Source: an uncultured Porphyromonadaceae bacterium (GTDB lineage: Bacteria > Bacteroidota > Bacteroidia > Bacteroidales > Muribaculaceae). Taken from it: a stretch of 8,148 nt of DNA. The notes beneath the pieces were generated by a model, which ran no database searches, had not been told where the DNA came from, and worked only from the letters and a program-made list of their open reading frames with translations. Below, piece after piece: positions 7,366 to 8,148 of the stretch; position 1 is the first letter of the stretch, and each line of letters begins with the position of its first letter. The stretch lies in contig CABUPJ010000065.1 in assembly GCA_902493335.1 (NCBI GenBank), forward strand, positions 1-8,148, read 5' to 3'. Position numbers and translations under genes: made by a program.

Positions 7366-7917
7366 ATGAAAAAGAAATTCATCTGCACCGTCTGCGGTTA
7401 TGTACACGAAGGTGACGAAGCTCCCGAAAAGTGCCCTCTCTGCGGCGCTCCCAAATCTAAATTCAAAGAGCTTGACGAAACTGCCGCTCTCTCGTTTGTA
7501 ACAGAACACGAAATCGGCGTAGCCAAAGGCACCGATGAGGAGATGATCAAAGACCTCACAGCCCACTTCAACGGTGAATGTAGCGAAGTCGGCATGTATC
7601 TCGCAATGTCGCGCCAGGCCGACCGCGAAGGTTATCCCGAAATCGCTGAAGCATTCAAACGCTATGCTTTCGAAGAAGCCGAGCACGCAGCCAAGTTTGC
7701 CGAACTCCTCGGTGACTGCGTCTGGGACACCAAGACCAACCTCGAAAAACGTATGGCCGCCGAAGCCGGCGCAAACGCCGACAAGATGCGCATCGCCCGC
7801 CGCGCTAAAGAACAGAACCTCGATGCAATCCACGACACCGTTCACGAAATGGCAAAAGACGAAGCTCGCCACGGCCAGGGCTTCCAGGGTCTCTACAACC
7901 GCTACTTCAAAAAGTAA
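7366..7917 (+). CDS. Rubrerythrin with N-terminal rubredoxin domain ('reverse' rubrerythrin)
   Basis: A 183-residue cytoplasmic non-haem iron protein, probably a peroxidase that reduces hydrogen peroxide to water with electrons ultimately from NAD(P)H. An N-terminal rubredoxin-like Fe(SCys)4 site is formed by Cys7/Cys10 (CTVCGY) and Cys23/Cys26 (CPLCG). A four-helix diiron domain follows from about residue 57. Likely ligands are Glu71 (NGECSE), Glu104 and His107 (FEEAEH), Glu133 (MAAEAGAN) and Glu166/His169 (KDEARHG). Classical rubrerythrins carry the rubredoxin domain at the C-terminus; here the order is reversed, as in the revRbr proteins of clostridia, and this version is common in anaerobic Bacteroidales. 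The length is normal and no defect is seen. There is no signal peptide. The gene has its own promoter element and terminator, so it is monocistronic and unrelated to the upstream operon. Oxidative-stress induction is usual for the family but is not shown by the sequence. Confidence 0.95.
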   Translation: MKKKFICTVCGYVHEGDEAPEKCPLCGAPKSKFKELDETAALSFVTEHEIGVAKGTDEEMIKDLTAHFNGECSEVGMYLAMSRQADREGYPEIAEAFKRYAFEEAEHAAKFAELLGDCVWDTKTNLEKRMAAEAGANADKMRIARRAKEQNLDAIHDTVHEMAKDEARHGQGFQGLYNRYFKK

Positions 7918-7939
7918 CCACCTAAAGCCATAAATACCT

Positions 7940-7968
7940 CCCGGGGCGGCGCAATGCGCCGCCCCGGG
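7940..7968. terminator. GC-rich hairpin after rubrerythrin, probable terminator
   Basis: Perfect 13-bp stem (CCCGGGGCGGCGC at 7940-7952 with its complement at 7956-7968) and a 3-base AAT loop, 22 bases after the rubrerythrin stop. Only a short T-run (CTGTTT) follows, so termination may rely on stem strength, or the hairpin may mainly protect the mRNA 3' end. Confidence 0.75.
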
Positions 7969-7980
7969 CTGTTTCCGAGG

Positions 7981-8046
7981 AAGTCGACAGCCAAACTTTT
8001 TTGTAACAACGATGTCAATGTGCGTTTGACATCGATTCGACTTTTT
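7981..8046. repeat. Nested inverted repeats with T-run (structured element of unknown role)
   Basis: An inner 9-bp inverted repeat, CGATGTCAA (8010-8018) and TTGACATCG (8026-8034), has a 7-base loop. An outer 7-bp pair, AAGTCGA (7981-7987) and TCGACTT (8037-8043), encloses it and runs straight into a T5 tract (8042-8046). This could be a second terminator, the end of a small RNA, or a dyad bound by a regulator of a gene beyond the window. No coding frame supports a gene here. Confidence 0.45.
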
Positions 8047-8116
8047 AGGTGCGCGGGGATGTCTGCCGCTAAAGTGGTCGTGGATGGGGAGGCAACTTGC
8101 TGGCTATCGTTTCGCC

Positions 8117-8136
8117 ACAAGGGCTGAAGCCCTTGT
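8117..8136. repeat. REP-like hairpin, possible part of a dispersed repeat
   Basis: Perfect 9-bp inverted repeat ACAAGGGCT / AGCCCTTGT separated by the 2 bases GA. It lies in non-coding sequence that starts after the rubrerythrin hairpin and runs to the window edge. Short stems with a GA loop of this kind resemble REP-type elements that are often dispersed in Bacteroidales genomes; that link is from memory and is not shown by this window, which has only one copy. Confidence 0.5.
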
Positions 8137-8148
8137 TCCATACCTTGT

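Noticed and set aside
7345..7872. 175-residue minus-strand open frame opposite rubrerythrin
   Set aside because: Antisense shadow of a clear rubrerythrin gene; its composition mirrors the sense codons.
7902..8141. 79-residue minus-strand open frame
   Set aside because: It runs through the GC-rich terminator hairpin and the nested inverted repeats, shows no domain, and looks like translated repeat sequence.
1..8148. CRISPR array, tRNA, rRNA or insertion-sequence transposase
   Set aside because: No regularly spaced direct repeats, no tRNA-like cloverleaf that I could recognise, and no transposase motif in any frame.

Overview
The window looks like a chromosomal segment of a gut Bacteroidales bacterium; a Muribaculaceae-type genome is my best guess, from general likeness only. 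The grounds are: secreted proteins ending in type IX secretion (T9SS) type A sorting domains (a Bacteroidota system), start codons preceded by A-rich leaders without Shine-Dalgarno sequences, a Bacteroidota-type TAnnTTTG promoter element before the last gene, and moderately GC-rich genes separated by AT-rich gaps.

Positions 1-7186 read as one + strand transcription unit of five closely spaced genes, with gaps of about 2 to 28 bases. The first is cut by the window edge: only the C-terminal part of a secreted protein is seen, with a jelly-roll-like module and a T9SS tail. Its lost N-terminus may be a phosphodiester glycosidase. Then a two-gene module occurs twice in tandem: a small exported PD40 (TolB-like) beta-propeller protein followed by a secreted N-acetylmuramoyl-L-alanine amidase of about 805 residues. 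The copies are 573-3895 and 3924-7186. Both amidases keep all four zinc/catalytic residues of the Amidase_3 family and share one five-part layout: catalytic domain, carboxypeptidase-regulatory-like domain, two Ig-like (Big_5-type) domains, jelly-roll-like module, and sorting tail. The tail of the second copy is degenerate. A perfect palindromic terminator (7217-7246) ends the unit.

From 7247 a separate single-gene unit begins: a promoter element, then a rubredoxin-first ('reverse') rubrerythrin (7366-7917) and a very GC-rich hairpin terminator. The last 180 bases hold no convincing gene. They contain a nested inverted-repeat structure with a T-run (7981-8046) and a strong 9-bp hairpin (8117-8136) that looks like a REP or interspersed-repeat element.

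Working together (inference): the operon seems to make a set of surface or secreted peptidoglycan/glycan-cleaving enzymes, each amidase paired with an exported propeller partner of unknown role. The duplicated propeller-amidase pair is the most interesting system here. The rubrerythrin is an unrelated oxidative-stress gene.
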